Origin: Amoebidium appalachense
Lineage: Eukaryota > Ichthyosporea
DNA length: 64,000 nucleotides
Reading direction: 5' to 3'
Assembly: GCA_963693365.1 (NCBI GenBank)
Contig: CAVNZM010000013.1
Coordinates: 7,316,001-7,380,000 of the forward strand
In this document: positions 1-22,869 of the stretch, one piece after another
How the letters are laid out: the number at the start of each line of letters is the position of its first letter
How positions within the stretch are numbered: the stretch's first letter is position 1
Translations under genes and position numbers: made by a program
The notes under the pieces: generated by a model
The model's input: only the letters and a program-made list of their open reading frames with translations
Told to the model about the DNA's origin: nothing
Database searches by the model: none

Positions 1-1235
1 GAGCTTAACATGATAGTAAGATCAGGTTTAATAGCACGATCACTTTCCTTTTGTGGGTAGGAGGGAACAAGGATTTTAAGAAACCCAGCAGGGAGTCCAT
101 CAGGTCCACAAGACTTACTAGAGCTATAACTAGATATGACAGACCATATGGCATCGGGACTGAAAAAGGGGAGGATCGATTCTATGGGGATAGATGGGTC
201 TACAGGCCACACAATAGGTTTCTGAGCGGGGGTCCTATCTTTAAACAGTTCCGAGAAATACTTATCAGAGTCTATGAGGGGGTCTCCAGTGGTATCACCA
301 ATAATACGAGCAGGGGGGCCAAATCGATTCATACTAGCAAGCCGACGCAAGCTTTCCTTTTGAGACAGGGGTTCACCTAGTCTAGCGGGAGTGGTGTTTG
401 GTAACAAGAGAGCATCGGGATATTCCTTCCTACCACCGCCAGCATAATCACCGAGATCTATCAAATCATCAACAATAAAGTTAGTGCATGTATCTAGTAC
501 GAGATGTGAATCTGGCCTGGCTTGTGCAGATTCTAATAGGCGCATATATATAGGGTGTTTCGTAGCATAGCATACACATACATCAACTCTACCCCACTGT
601 GACTTAAGCTGGGATAGACGGAGGCGAAAGGTGGGAGGGGGAGGGGGGAGCAGATCAAGGGAGATCTTAGGTAGGAAAAGGATAGGAGAGTGGTCAGATG
701 ACCTAGAGAGGTTAGGAGGGAGAGAGAGTTTTGACATGGTTGATGGCCAAAAGGCCACTCCCCAGTCGGTGTTGTGGGCATGGGATATTTGAGGGAACCG
801 CAAAGTGTGACTTTGGACATACCTTGCTAAAGGGATAGCACGCTCCGGGGGCTTAGATGGGTACCCGACACTCACTTGCAGTGTGTCTGTGTGGTGGAGT
901 CGCGTGTTAAAATCACCTAAAATAACAGTGGACATTGGTAACTGTGACAACTCGTGAGTCAATTCGACAACCGACATAGATGGTGGGTAATATACAAAAG
1001 TAAAAACATTAGAAAGAAACTCTATAGAAACCGAGAATTCCGTTTTTGCTACCGGTTTGCACTTCACTCTCACGTGTGGTGCGGCAAGTACAATAATGCC
1101 TCGGTTTTTCGCGTAACCGGGGTGTGTGGATGTGTCGACCAATGTAGAGTTGAATTTGTGGTGGTTTTTAAACTGTGTTTCGCAAATCACTGTAAACGTG
1201 TGGTTGTTTGTCTGTTGTTGTGAATGCTTGTGCAT
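1..1235 (-). CDS. Non-LTR retrotransposon ORF2, partial: endonuclease plus start of reverse transcriptase
   Basis: One uninterrupted minus-strand frame runs from an ATG at 1235 (stop just upstream at 1241-1239) off the left edge, about 411 codons. It carries the signature of the apurinic-type endonuclease/exonuclease/phosphatase (EEP) domain of LINE elements: VICETQF (the usual QET metal-site region), then VILGDFNTR (GDFN) and SRSSDHSPI (SDH). About 190 residues later comes SKSCGPDGLPAGFLK, the conserved opening of LINE reverse transcriptases. The YADD catalytic motif would lie outside the window. The first EEP motif (N-containing) should lie at about 1240-1330 but is not clear there; the frame is broken by two stops, so the element may be 5' damaged or start in another frame. 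No decay is visible in the rest, suggesting a young copy. Clade not assigned. Confidence 0.85.
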   Translation of the reverse strand, partial: MHKHSQQQTNNHTFTVICETQFKNHHKFNSTLVDTSTHPGYAKNRGIIVLAAPHVRVKCKPVAKTEFSVSIEFLSNVFTFVYYPPSMSVVELTHELSQLPMSTVILGDFNTRLHHTDTLQVSVGYPSKPPERAIPLARYVQSHTLRFPQISHAHNTDWGVAFWPSTMSKLSLPPNLSRSSDHSPILFLPKISLDLLPPPPPTFRLRLSQLKSQWGRVDVCVCYATKHPIYMRLLESAQARPDSHLVLDTCTNFIVDDLIDLGDYAGGGRKEYPDALLLPNTTPARLGEPLSQKESLRRLASMNRFGPPARIIGDTTGDPLIDSDKYFSELFKDRTPAQKPIVWPVDPSIPIESILPFFSPDAIWSVISSYSSSKSCGPDGLPAGFLKILVPSYPQKESDRAIKPDLTIMLS

Positions 1236-1570
1236 GTGTTAACATTCACGTGCACGTGCTCTTATATGTGAATTTGTGAGATATCAAAATCCTGAAAGGT
1301 CCTTTGGAGGGAAAGAGGTCCGGTGTGCAAAGATTGAAAAGTCCGTGGGGTGAGGGGTAAGGGTTGTTACCAGCATTTCCCCAGACCCCAGCCACAGTGG
1401 TAGCAGAGGCCATGCCCGCCATAGTAGCCAATAGGCCGCCCTCAATCGCAATCTTAAAATTTAACGGACCAATAGTAGGTGGTCAGTTAAAAGTAGATGC
1501 CCGATCGTGCACTAAGCAGCTCTACAAACATCAGTGGTGAATTCTTTTTTCCCGCTCTCTATTCATCAGA

Positions 1571-1710
1571 AACCACCATGGAGATCTCGAAAAACTACCA
1601 TGGAAAATCTCTAAAAACTACTATGGATATCTCGAATAAACACCACGTATATCTCGAAGTAACACCACGGATATCTCGAATAAACACCACGGATATCTCG
1701 AATAAAAACC
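1571..1710. repeat. 22-23 bp minisatellite, about 6 copies
   Basis: Six diverged head-to-tail units of the form ATATCTCGAATAAACACCACGG, just beyond the 3' end of the GTPase gene. The 3' copies are nearly identical and the 5' copies more diverged, as expected of a growing array. 1236-1570 holds nothing else I can assign. Confidence 0.8.
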
Positions 1711-1735
1711 ATACAGTATCAGGCTATCCTGTACC

Positions 1736-10841
<9,106 letters not shown>

Positions 10842-11992
10842 GATGAAGTCTGCATAGATGGTCTTACGCCCGACTATAAGATTACGAAAGGTAGCCCTAC
10901 GTATCTCCCACTATCTTCCTACTCCCATAACATTTACTGTGACCCCTTCGCTGCCAAGAGTTTATTTAGATGTGCAGATCTCGGGAAGTTTTTCGAGCCA
11001 TTCCTTTCTCTTCAACAACCTGGGTACCCCTTGACAACCTCCACACAAACTTCCAACTGTACCTTCCCCTTTCCCTCTTCCCTCTCAGGCACCAGTGACT
11101 CAGGCCGGCCGGTGCACGGTGTTCAAGTAGGTAGGTCGCTGCGCTCTATTTTTTTTAATATCTATGTATATACCATTATATTTTGTTTGCACACTCAGGA
11201 TCGTTAATTATATTGTTAAGTATTTAAATCATGCAGAAGCGCTGTGTATGAGTGCTTATGTTCATTCTTAAAGTAGTGTTAACCAACCAGTGCTGTGTAT
11301 TACGTTGTGAGCAATATAAAATCATGCACTAAATATTTTTGGCGCCAAGATTCCGCGATCATCCCAGCACGGGAACCGTGGTGCCGCAACTGGCATCAAG
11401 ACCCACGGTATAAAAACCTCTACTCTCTGCCGTTTCTTTACTCTGTAAAACCTTCCAAAACACACCAACCAGGAGTAGAAGTTGTTCGTTTTTTTTTTTA
11501 ACTCCCAACCACACGTCATCGACATCTGACGTAAAGATGAAACATGTATATGGAATGGTGGTCGTTCTTCATGTCGATTGCTTCTGACAGTTTATTGATT
11601 CTTGTGTCAGGGCCGTATTGAAACATAGTAAGAGTGTTTGGGGTAGTTATATGGTGCTCCGTTTTCCGACTACGAAGGCTCAGGTAGGTAAAGCCTTTCC
11701 CCAAGTTGGTGTTGTGCCAGGCAGATGGGTATTTATAATACTGGCGTCAAACGTGTGCACGCACTACAATACATCCGAGTAATCCTTCTAAACTTTCCCT
11801 ACGGTACCTATTTCATGTGGCATTTCACTCCTAAGTTCTTGTACCCTTTTACCCTCGCTTTTTCACCCTCCTATGAGATTTTCAAAAGAAAAGGAAAAAG
11901 CTATTGTGTCACACCTACCTGAAATCTGCACTGCCATGAATGGAATATGTACTGTATCATAAAATATTGCACGCTTCATCATTGAAGCCGCA

Positions 11993-12038
<46 letters not shown>

Positions 12039-12436
12039 TTTCTTTAACTTCGATTTTTTCGTTGTCATCCACCCCTTTTTACAAAAAAAAAAAAAAAAAA
12101 CTTTTTATGTGAGAGCCAAAAGGAGATGTTTCGGGTTTCGTTTCAATTTCTTTGTTTGTTCTTCATGATGGCCCATTTCTTTTCAAAGATTTTGGTGCAG
12201 TTTGAGAGCTGTCTGCACTGATTCCGGGAATGCTCCTAGAGTCAAAAACTATTGGGGGAATGGCAGTATAACTACTTTTTGGGGGCTTAGCGTTCGTATG
12301 ACATGTGTCAAGCATAGCCGGACCGGCAGTACCACATTATTTCATTGAGCGTGATGGTATTCAACGCCACATTGATTAAATCAAAATGATCTTCACCTTT
12401 TTTTTTTTTTTTTCTTCTTTCTTTCTTTTTTTTTTT

Positions 12437-12479
<43 letters not shown>

Positions 12480-12866
12480 GGGGGAGGGGGCGCAATTGAT
12501 AATTTTGCTTATCGCCCTCACCATATCAAAACTTGACACACTTAGAGGCTAACGCTTGCATGCCTTGGGCTCTGGGTTACAGACAGTGGTGGGGGAGGCC
12601 GGGAGGCAAGGAGGGCCAGATTCCGTACACAAGCAGCTCTTTGGTCTCCAAGGGTGAAACGGTGGGGAAAAAAGACAAAAGAAGGAGAAGAAGAAATCGA
12701 ACGAGAAAAACAAGGTCATGAGTGTCACCTGAATCCCCGATGGCACTCGAAATTTGAAACAAAATGAGAAGCGAAAAGAGGGTAAATTAAAGAAAAATTA
12801 AAACAGTGAAAAGGATTGCCAAGAAACGAGCCAAGTTGCACCCACTTTGAGGGCCACTTCAACATC
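10842..12866. other. Intergenic region, GTPase promoter side
   Basis: Divergent interval between the GTPase start (-) and the next gene (+). AT-rich 11140-11290; a TATA-like TATAAAAAC at 11409-11417 (+) with no assigned gene downstream; A-tracts at 11995-12036 and 12083-12100; T-tract plus poly-G composite at 12400-12478. No gene supported apart from the weak remnant listed separately. Confidence 0.5.
11516..11755 (-). other. Possible remnant of a second EEP endonuclease
   Basis: An open minus frame of about 78 codons without an ATG ends in IDMKNDHHSIYMF, which resembles the (S/N)DHxxI motif that closes LINE EEP domains. No GDFN or reverse transcriptase block is visible beside it, so this could be chance. 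Confidence 0.2.
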
Positions 12867-15628
<2,762 letters not shown>

Positions 15629-15898
15629 AGTTCGAAAACTCGACTAGATGGGTTTTAGCAGATTGAGAGAATCATGCACACCATCCCCCCCCCCCCCCCC
15701 CCCCCCTCCCCTTCCCCCCCCGCCCCGCCCCCAAAAACAACAAAAAAGCCGGCGATCCACCCGAATACGGCGAAGAGGTATGGTTCGGAGTTCGGACTTA
15801 TTTAAATTTTTTGATAATGTGAATGACCTATCTGCCCTCGAAAACGAGCTCTTCTTATACATGCATTTGGTGTGTGCTCTGCATATTTGCCTTCTGTT

Positions 15899-15931
15899 AA
15901 CGTTGCCAGTTGTGAGCGTGTACTTCGTACT
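15899..15931 (-). pseudogene. Antisense copy of the beta-helix gene exon 10 (YEVH block)
   Basis: Minus strand reads ...ACACAG, then AG, then YEVHAHNWQR and a stop. It matches the start of exon 10 of the beta-helix gene (41164, YEVHICDGQ) including the splice acceptor and the two-base phase offset. Confidence 0.45.
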
Positions 15932-16093
15932 CTGTGTGCATATGGTCAGTGTGAAATGTCTGCTCGGCATTCTAGCTCTCACATTTCACGCAGACCAAAT
16001 GCACATAAGCACACACACACACACACACCCAATATGCACACCCGTCTGCGGTGCATGCTCACAGAAACTCGCACACCTGGAAAGAAGTCACAC

Positions 16094-16472
<379 letters not shown>

Positions 16473-16477
16473 TGCAG

Positions 16478-16645
16478 GAGCTTGTTATCTACGACGAGGG
16501 CCATGGAATGTGTCTGGAGGAACTACGTCATTACATCAACATTGGAGAATCTAAAATGTCTATCCTTGCCCCCCCCCCCAGAGGGGAAAAAAGGTTGAAG
16601 AAAAAGGAACCCACTTCATCCCCAGCCCAGACCAACCAAGACTAA
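16478..16645 (+). CDS. Terminal exon, unknown protein
   Basis: Acceptor ATGCAG at 16477 is followed by ELVIYDEGHGMCLEELRH and on through a Pro run to a basic end (RGEKRLKKKE) and stop at 16643-16645. A small upstream exon 15749-15777 (GDPPEYGEE, donor GTATGG) joins it in phase. The second frame of the same exon is also open for 40 codons, so the frame choice rests on composition. It may be the 3' end of the preceding gene or a separate gene; the polyadenylation signal at 16721 supports an end here. Confidence 0.45.
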   Translation, partial: ELVIYDEGHGMCLEELRHYINIGESKMSILAPPPRGEKRLKKKEPTSSPAQTNQD

Positions 16646-16720
16646 CGGAAAAGGGGGTGGAGGGAGGGGGGGGGGGGGGGGGGGGATGAATGGAACTAAA
16701 AGCTTGAAAGTGGGCTAAAG

Positions 16721-16726
16721 AATAAA
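16721..16726 (+). promoter_or_regulatory. AATAAA polyadenylation signal
   Basis: AATAAA lies 76 nt after the stop at 16645, a normal distance for a 3' UTR. Confidence 0.45.
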
Positions 16727-17102
16727 GGACAAGATACGTTTGTTAAATTTTGATTGATTCATTCGTTAAAAACCCCACGCAGCCAGACCAAGTGTCCTGG
16801 AATGTGTGAGCCCCTTCTCTGGGGAGGAAACGGACAATCCCCTTGAAAACATGAAGGAGGTGGGTCTGTGTAGCGAAAAAACAGTAGTTGTGTTACCTGT
16901 ATGTTATGTTTTTGTGATCTTTGGAAAGGTGTAGGTTTTAACAGGCATGTGTTTGGTTGTTATTTGCGTTATTGCGTTTTGCAATTCTGTGCCTTTTTTT
17001 TCGTTTTCCTTTTTGGAAAGGTTGTGAATCTGCGTTTTGCAATTTTGTGCCTTTTTTCGTTTTCCTTTTTCCTTGTTGGAAAGGCTGTGAGTCGAATTAG
17101 AA

Positions 17103-17136
<34 letters not shown>

Positions 17137-17523
17137 GGGGGCAGGGAGCTCCACATACGCAAGCGGGGAAGAAAGGGAGATTAGGAGGGAGGGGGGTAGC
17201 TTCGGAATTACAACCTTTGAGGGAGGAGAGAAGGCAGGGCCTGCCTTCTGTTGTGTTTTTTTCTCTCTCTTTCTTTCCTTTTTTTTTTTTTTAAGGGGAG
17301 GGGGAAGGAGGGAGGAGACCAGTGCGAAAAAATACAGCTTTTATGCACATAATGAGGGTGGGGGGGGGGGGGGGGGGGTTTGGTGATTGTGCTGGTGTTA
17401 AGAAAACGGGACATACAAGATAGGGGGGAGGGGAGGCGGGGGAACGGGGAGGGGGGAGGGGAGAGGGGGGGGGGGGGGGGGCACAAAAACTTTAAGGTGG
17501 TTCAAAAAAAAAACATGAAACAT

Positions 17524-17554
<31 letters not shown>

Positions 17555-17792
17555 CACACACACACACACACTCCCCCGAAAAAATAGTTCAAATGCTCGT
17601 GTATGTCGAATTCATGCTTGGTATTGTGCAGGCTCGTATGCCTATTTTTATTGGGTGTGCCTCATGCTGCATATTGGGATGTCAACGTTTTTGTTTATTA
17701 AATACCTCATGTTTCACTTGGGTATGTCATATTTCATGAGGTATGTATCTCAGACTACTACTTGGATTTCTCATATTTCATTTGCCATACAG
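16727..17792. other. Intergenic or intronic region with G tracts
   Basis: Two similar ~70-bp stretches at 16970-17095 (TGCGTTTTGCAATT..TGTGCC then TTTTCGTTTTCC) form a local duplication. Poly-G at 17103-17133, 17350-17378, 17467-17481, poly-C 17525-17552. A continuous frame from an ATG at 17664 (MLHIGMSTFLFIKY) leads into the exon at 17793 and could be the true start of the next gene. Confidence 0.4.
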
Positions 17793-18593
17793 GTGCAGAT
17801 GCAATTTCGGATTCTCAACGTGCTTGGGGGGGCCTATGAGATGGAAGGCACGAGATTTGCGCTCACCATCACAGCCTCTGGGGTGGGGGAGAATGAGCCT
17901 GAAATTCTACATCAACTGGCAAAGACCCCACATCCTTTACCTTCCTTCACTCCTCTGACCCTCCCCCCCCCCCCCCTCCCCCCCCCCTCCCCCTCCACCC
18001 TCGCCTCCCTCCTCGAGATGTTAGCCGCAGTAAGTATCTTGCCAGGAACTGAATGCTGAATGGTTTAGAACCCTTATGAAGGTGTACATGAAACGTACTA
18101 TACATTCTTTATGTGTATTTTATGCTAAGTTCTGTGTATGTTTGATTGCCTCCTCGTGCGTTTTATTGGCGGTTATCTATAAATCTTATTGAAGCTCGTT
18201 TTCCCGTTGGCTTTTTCTTGCTTCTCCCTTCTTCCTCCTCCCAACCCCCCCCCCCCCCCCTTCCCCCCAACACACACACACATCCTTCCCCTCCCTCCCC
18301 CCTTTACATACTCACCCACTCTCCGCCTCCACCTGCCCCACTCCCCTCACCTTCATCACACACACCCAAAAAAAAAAAAGAGACACCCACACCAAACAAA
18401 ACCCCTTTTTGTATTACTTATACACCCAATGCATAATTCACGTATATCTCATGTATCTCTCTCTGAACATCAGACAACCAGCGAGACAGACAGCCACCAT
18501 TGCTCTCCTCGTCCGTATCGACCATCAGCGAATCAGAAACGGCCCCATTCCAGTGACTATCACGTGCACCGCGTTAGAGATGGAAATTGTAAA

Positions 18594-18637
<44 letters not shown>

Positions 18638-18648
18638 CTCCCCCCCCA

Positions 18649-18685
<37 letters not shown>

Positions 18686-19653
18686 GAAAGAAAGAAAGAA
18701 CGAACGAAAGAAAGAAAGAAAGAACGAACGAACGAAAGAAAGAAAGAAAGAAAGAAAAGAAAAGAAAAGAAAAGGGCGATCACATAGCAATTTATTCACG
18801 CAAGGGGTCCCCGCCCCACTCCACCTACCCAAACGTGCATCTGATCCGATCAAACGTTCCCTCTGATTCTATTTAATCAAACGTTCCCTCTGATTCTATC
18901 CAATCAAACGTTCCCTCTGATCTGGTCTCTATCCAATCGAACGTTCCCCCTGATCTCATGATCTAATGGAACGTTCCCCCTGATCTCTATTAAATGAAAC
19001 GTTCCCTCTGATCTCTATCCAATAAACGGTACGCGCTTTTTTATTAAATGCCGATTGGTTCCCGTTATCTCACACGCATAAAAAGATTCTCCTTCTACCC
19101 AATCATTGTGCTCACCGAGCTAAATGAAACAGATGTGACAGGCATAATGTTTATCAACGCTGAATGAGAGTTACTAGAGGGGCGGAGAGGGAGAGTGCTG
19201 AGGGCTAGGGGATTTTGGGTTTAGGGAGAGGGGGCAGGGGGGTGGAGTGGGTAGGGGTGTGGTAAGTGTTGGATGGGAATGGGGGTTGAAGGGTGAAAAA
19301 GAAGGAGGAAAGCAAAGTTAGAGCAGTATCCCCCGGAGATAATTGCTTACTGAACACATGGACTTCTGCACGGAAATCACTTCTTGCACGGAATCACTTA
19401 CTGCACGCAAACACTTACTGCAGACAAGCACTTACTGCAGACAATCACATATTGCACACAATCACCTATTGCACGCAATCACCTATTGCAAACAATTACT
19501 TATTGTACACATTGTAGGACCCCTGGATCCACACCATCACCGTGGTACCGAGTACCCGCCTCGATCCAGCGTGCCTATTTGTTCCTTGGGGACCCAATCG
19601 GATTGAAGCTAACGGGCCAGTGGGAAGGACAGTTGCACACTTACCCGGGATAC

Positions 19654-19691
<38 letters not shown>

Positions 19692-20779
19692 CTCTCTCTC
19701 TCCTCTGTGTGTGTGTGTGCCTCTCTCTCTCCTCTGTGTGTGTGTGTGCCTGTGTGTTGTGTGTGTGTGTGTTTGTGTGTGGTTTTTGTGTGTGTGGCCT
19801 GTGGCATGTGTGTGTGGTTGAGTGGTTGAGTGGTTGTGGGTGTGAATGTGTGCGGTGTGTGTGTGTGTGGTTGCGTGTGCACACATCAATCTCACATATC
19901 AACAATCAGCAGGCGGATGTAGTACCCGATGTTCCCGATATCTATCCACCCAATCTGCAATCAAGCACTAAGCACCAGCCAGGGCTTCATAGTATTACAT
20001 GGCGTCACTGATCACTGAACATGATAGTGAATTTATGAAAGGCCGCTAAAGATCTCCTACTTTAACCAATCAAAACACTTACCTATGGGGGTTAGTTCCA
20101 CAAAAAAAAAGCTATACGTGTGATGCTGTTTTGCATTCTGTCCATTTTCGAATATCTACAATATCTCTTTCTAACTCGCTGGATTTCAAACAGGTGCGCC
20201 TTTTGACCATGGATGGATTTTATTGGATGCCATCCCCCAACCTGAGTGCCCAAGTACTCATTTATGATAGCGCTGGGTACCTCGTGGTATCCATGACGTC
20301 ATCATCCCAAAACGCCAACACAATCACCTAAGTAAAAAAAATAAATGATTCTTGGTGACTGTATCCATCCTCCTCGAGGATCTCCCCTTCCCGGCCCGTG
20401 CACCTTGCTACACATGCAAGGGAGAAAATCCCCACACCTCACCATCACACCCTTCATTTAGCATAAAGGAAACAATTAAAAGCATACACACACGCAAACA
20501 TCACACACACACCCACACTCGCACACGCACCCACACACACACGCATGCACGCACACACACGCGCACACACACACACACCCACACCCACACACATCACCTA
20601 TCAAGACTTCTACATCTCTTGATTTTACCTGTCTGACACCACGTTATTCTACTTTTTGCACAGGTTTAGGCCCCGCACCGAGCCGGCACTCACTCCCGGC
20701 CAGGAATACAGTGCAGTTATGATTGTGGCAGGAGTTGAAGGCCCGAGAACACCCTTCACGGTTATAAACGGTAGGAATA

Positions 20780-20812
<33 letters not shown>

Positions 20813-22290
20813 ACAAAAAAAAAAAAAAAAAAAAAAAGAAAAAGAAAGAAAGAAAAAAGGAAAAAGAAAAAAAGAAAAAGGAAAAAACCCTCTTCCTTTC
20901 GCTCACATTTGCGCATTTTCTTGGACTCGCCGTCCTTCCATTCAAACCCCCCCCCCCCCCCCTCCATCCTCCTCCCCCCCTCCCCCCCCCCCCCCCCCCA
21001 TCCCCCAATATACCTCTTTTTTTCCCTTTCCCCTTTGATATTTTCCTGCTTAATCTTGCTGTACTTTAGCGCATTATTTGCTTTCGCTCACATGAATGAC
21101 TCTAATATCGTGCTTATTTCAGTGGGTGTTGAAGTGAATTGCTGGCTGTTTGCCCCCCAAAAGAGTGGGGGAAAGGGTAAATGTTTGTATATGTTGTTGA
21201 TTTGACCGACCCCGGCGGGTGTCACCGTCCTTCTTTGGCTTGTCCGTCTAGTAACAACCTAAATCGTTAGGTACCGGTACACCCCTTGCACACGTGTTGG
21301 CCATGGATGCTTGATCAGATGCAGAGGTGGAATAAGATGGAAGGGAAAGGAGAGGGGGAAAAAAGGGAAGGGGGAGGGGGGAGGGGGGGAAGGGGGGGGA
21401 GTTTTCTGCTTTCTTGCCTGCACGTGGCAGGTGGTTGGTCTTGTCTTGGCTCATGAATTTTGATTGGGGTTATTTACCTGACTGCAAATCCCCCCCCCCC
21501 CCCCCCCCCCCCCCCCCCGTCTCTCCACACATACCAACACATACACACATAGTTTACACGCATGCGCACATGCATGCGTGGCACGTCGGCACGCATGCAC
21601 ACATACACGTATGTGCGCACGCATGCACACACGCACACTCAGCCCCCCTCCCAGTCCCCTCTCACATTCGCCCTCCCCCTCCACCTGCACCCCCCTCCCC
21701 CCCTCCCCCCCCCTCCCCCCTCCCCCCCCCCCCCCCTCCCCCCCCCTCCCCCCCCCCCCTCCCCCCCCCCCCCCCCCCTCCCCCCCCCCCCCCTCCCCCC
21801 CCACACACACGCACATAAAAACACTTTCACATACAGCACCACCCACGCAACTTATTGTGACGGGGCTGGAGTCCCACCCCTTCCCTCTTCCATTTGGAAT
21901 GGATATTCGTGTGGGTGTGGAGCTGAGAAACAAAAGGGGAGACCCCTGCTACCATATGAATGGGAGTGTGGTTGTCAGCATTGTGGATCCAAGTAAAAAT
22001 AAGCGTACGTAACAGGGAGTATGGTCTATCAAGTTTACCTCAGTGATGATTTCAAAATGAGTCGAATACATATGATATTTACAAATTACAAGTGCACAAC
22101 AGAATCTGAGCAACAACCACTATAATTTACTTTCTAATACTTGGAATGAATACGTAAAAAAAATAAAATATATAGTTTAAGAAAGTTAAAAGTTACCAGA
22201 ACTCCAACCTCCCCCCCCCCTCCAAACCCCCCCTCCCCCCCCCCCCCCCCCCCCCCATTGGTACAGCAGTATTCATTAAAAATGCTGTAT

Positions 22291-22334
<44 letters not shown>

Positions 22335-22593
22335 AAAAAAAAAAAAGGAATAAGGTTTTGCTGTGTATATGCGCCTGATACCCTTCCGCTTGTTTTGAAA
22401 ATTTCTTGTGGTTTTTCGTTTTTTACGGTTTGGCACATCCCTGCACTGAACAATCAATCTTCGACCTATTACTCACTATCTGGTTTGCTCATGTGCAAAC
22501 ACAAACACACGTACGCGCACACCTACACACGATTTTCCTGTGTGCAAAAAGACCCCAGAACGCCGCTATCAATGAACACACAAACAGGCACAT

Positions 22594-22659
<66 letters not shown>

Positions 22660-22671
22660 ACCACGCACACG

Positions 22672-22744
<73 letters not shown>

Positions 22745-22783
22745 ACCACACACAGACACACCACACACCACACACACACACGC

Positions 22784-22869
<86 letters not shown>

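Noticed and set aside
533-820. 95-codon minus frame within the LINE fragment.
   Set aside because: It is out of frame with the endonuclease motifs, which occupy another frame of the same strand without stops.
18839-19515. Two arrays of short direct repeats that could suggest CRISPR.
   Set aside because: Units are contiguous minisatellites without unique spacers, in a eukaryotic intron.
19911-20012. Plus exon QADVVPDVPDIYPPNLQS.
   Set aside because: No usable donor in the right phase, and neighbouring exons join in phase without it; kept only as a possible alternative exon.
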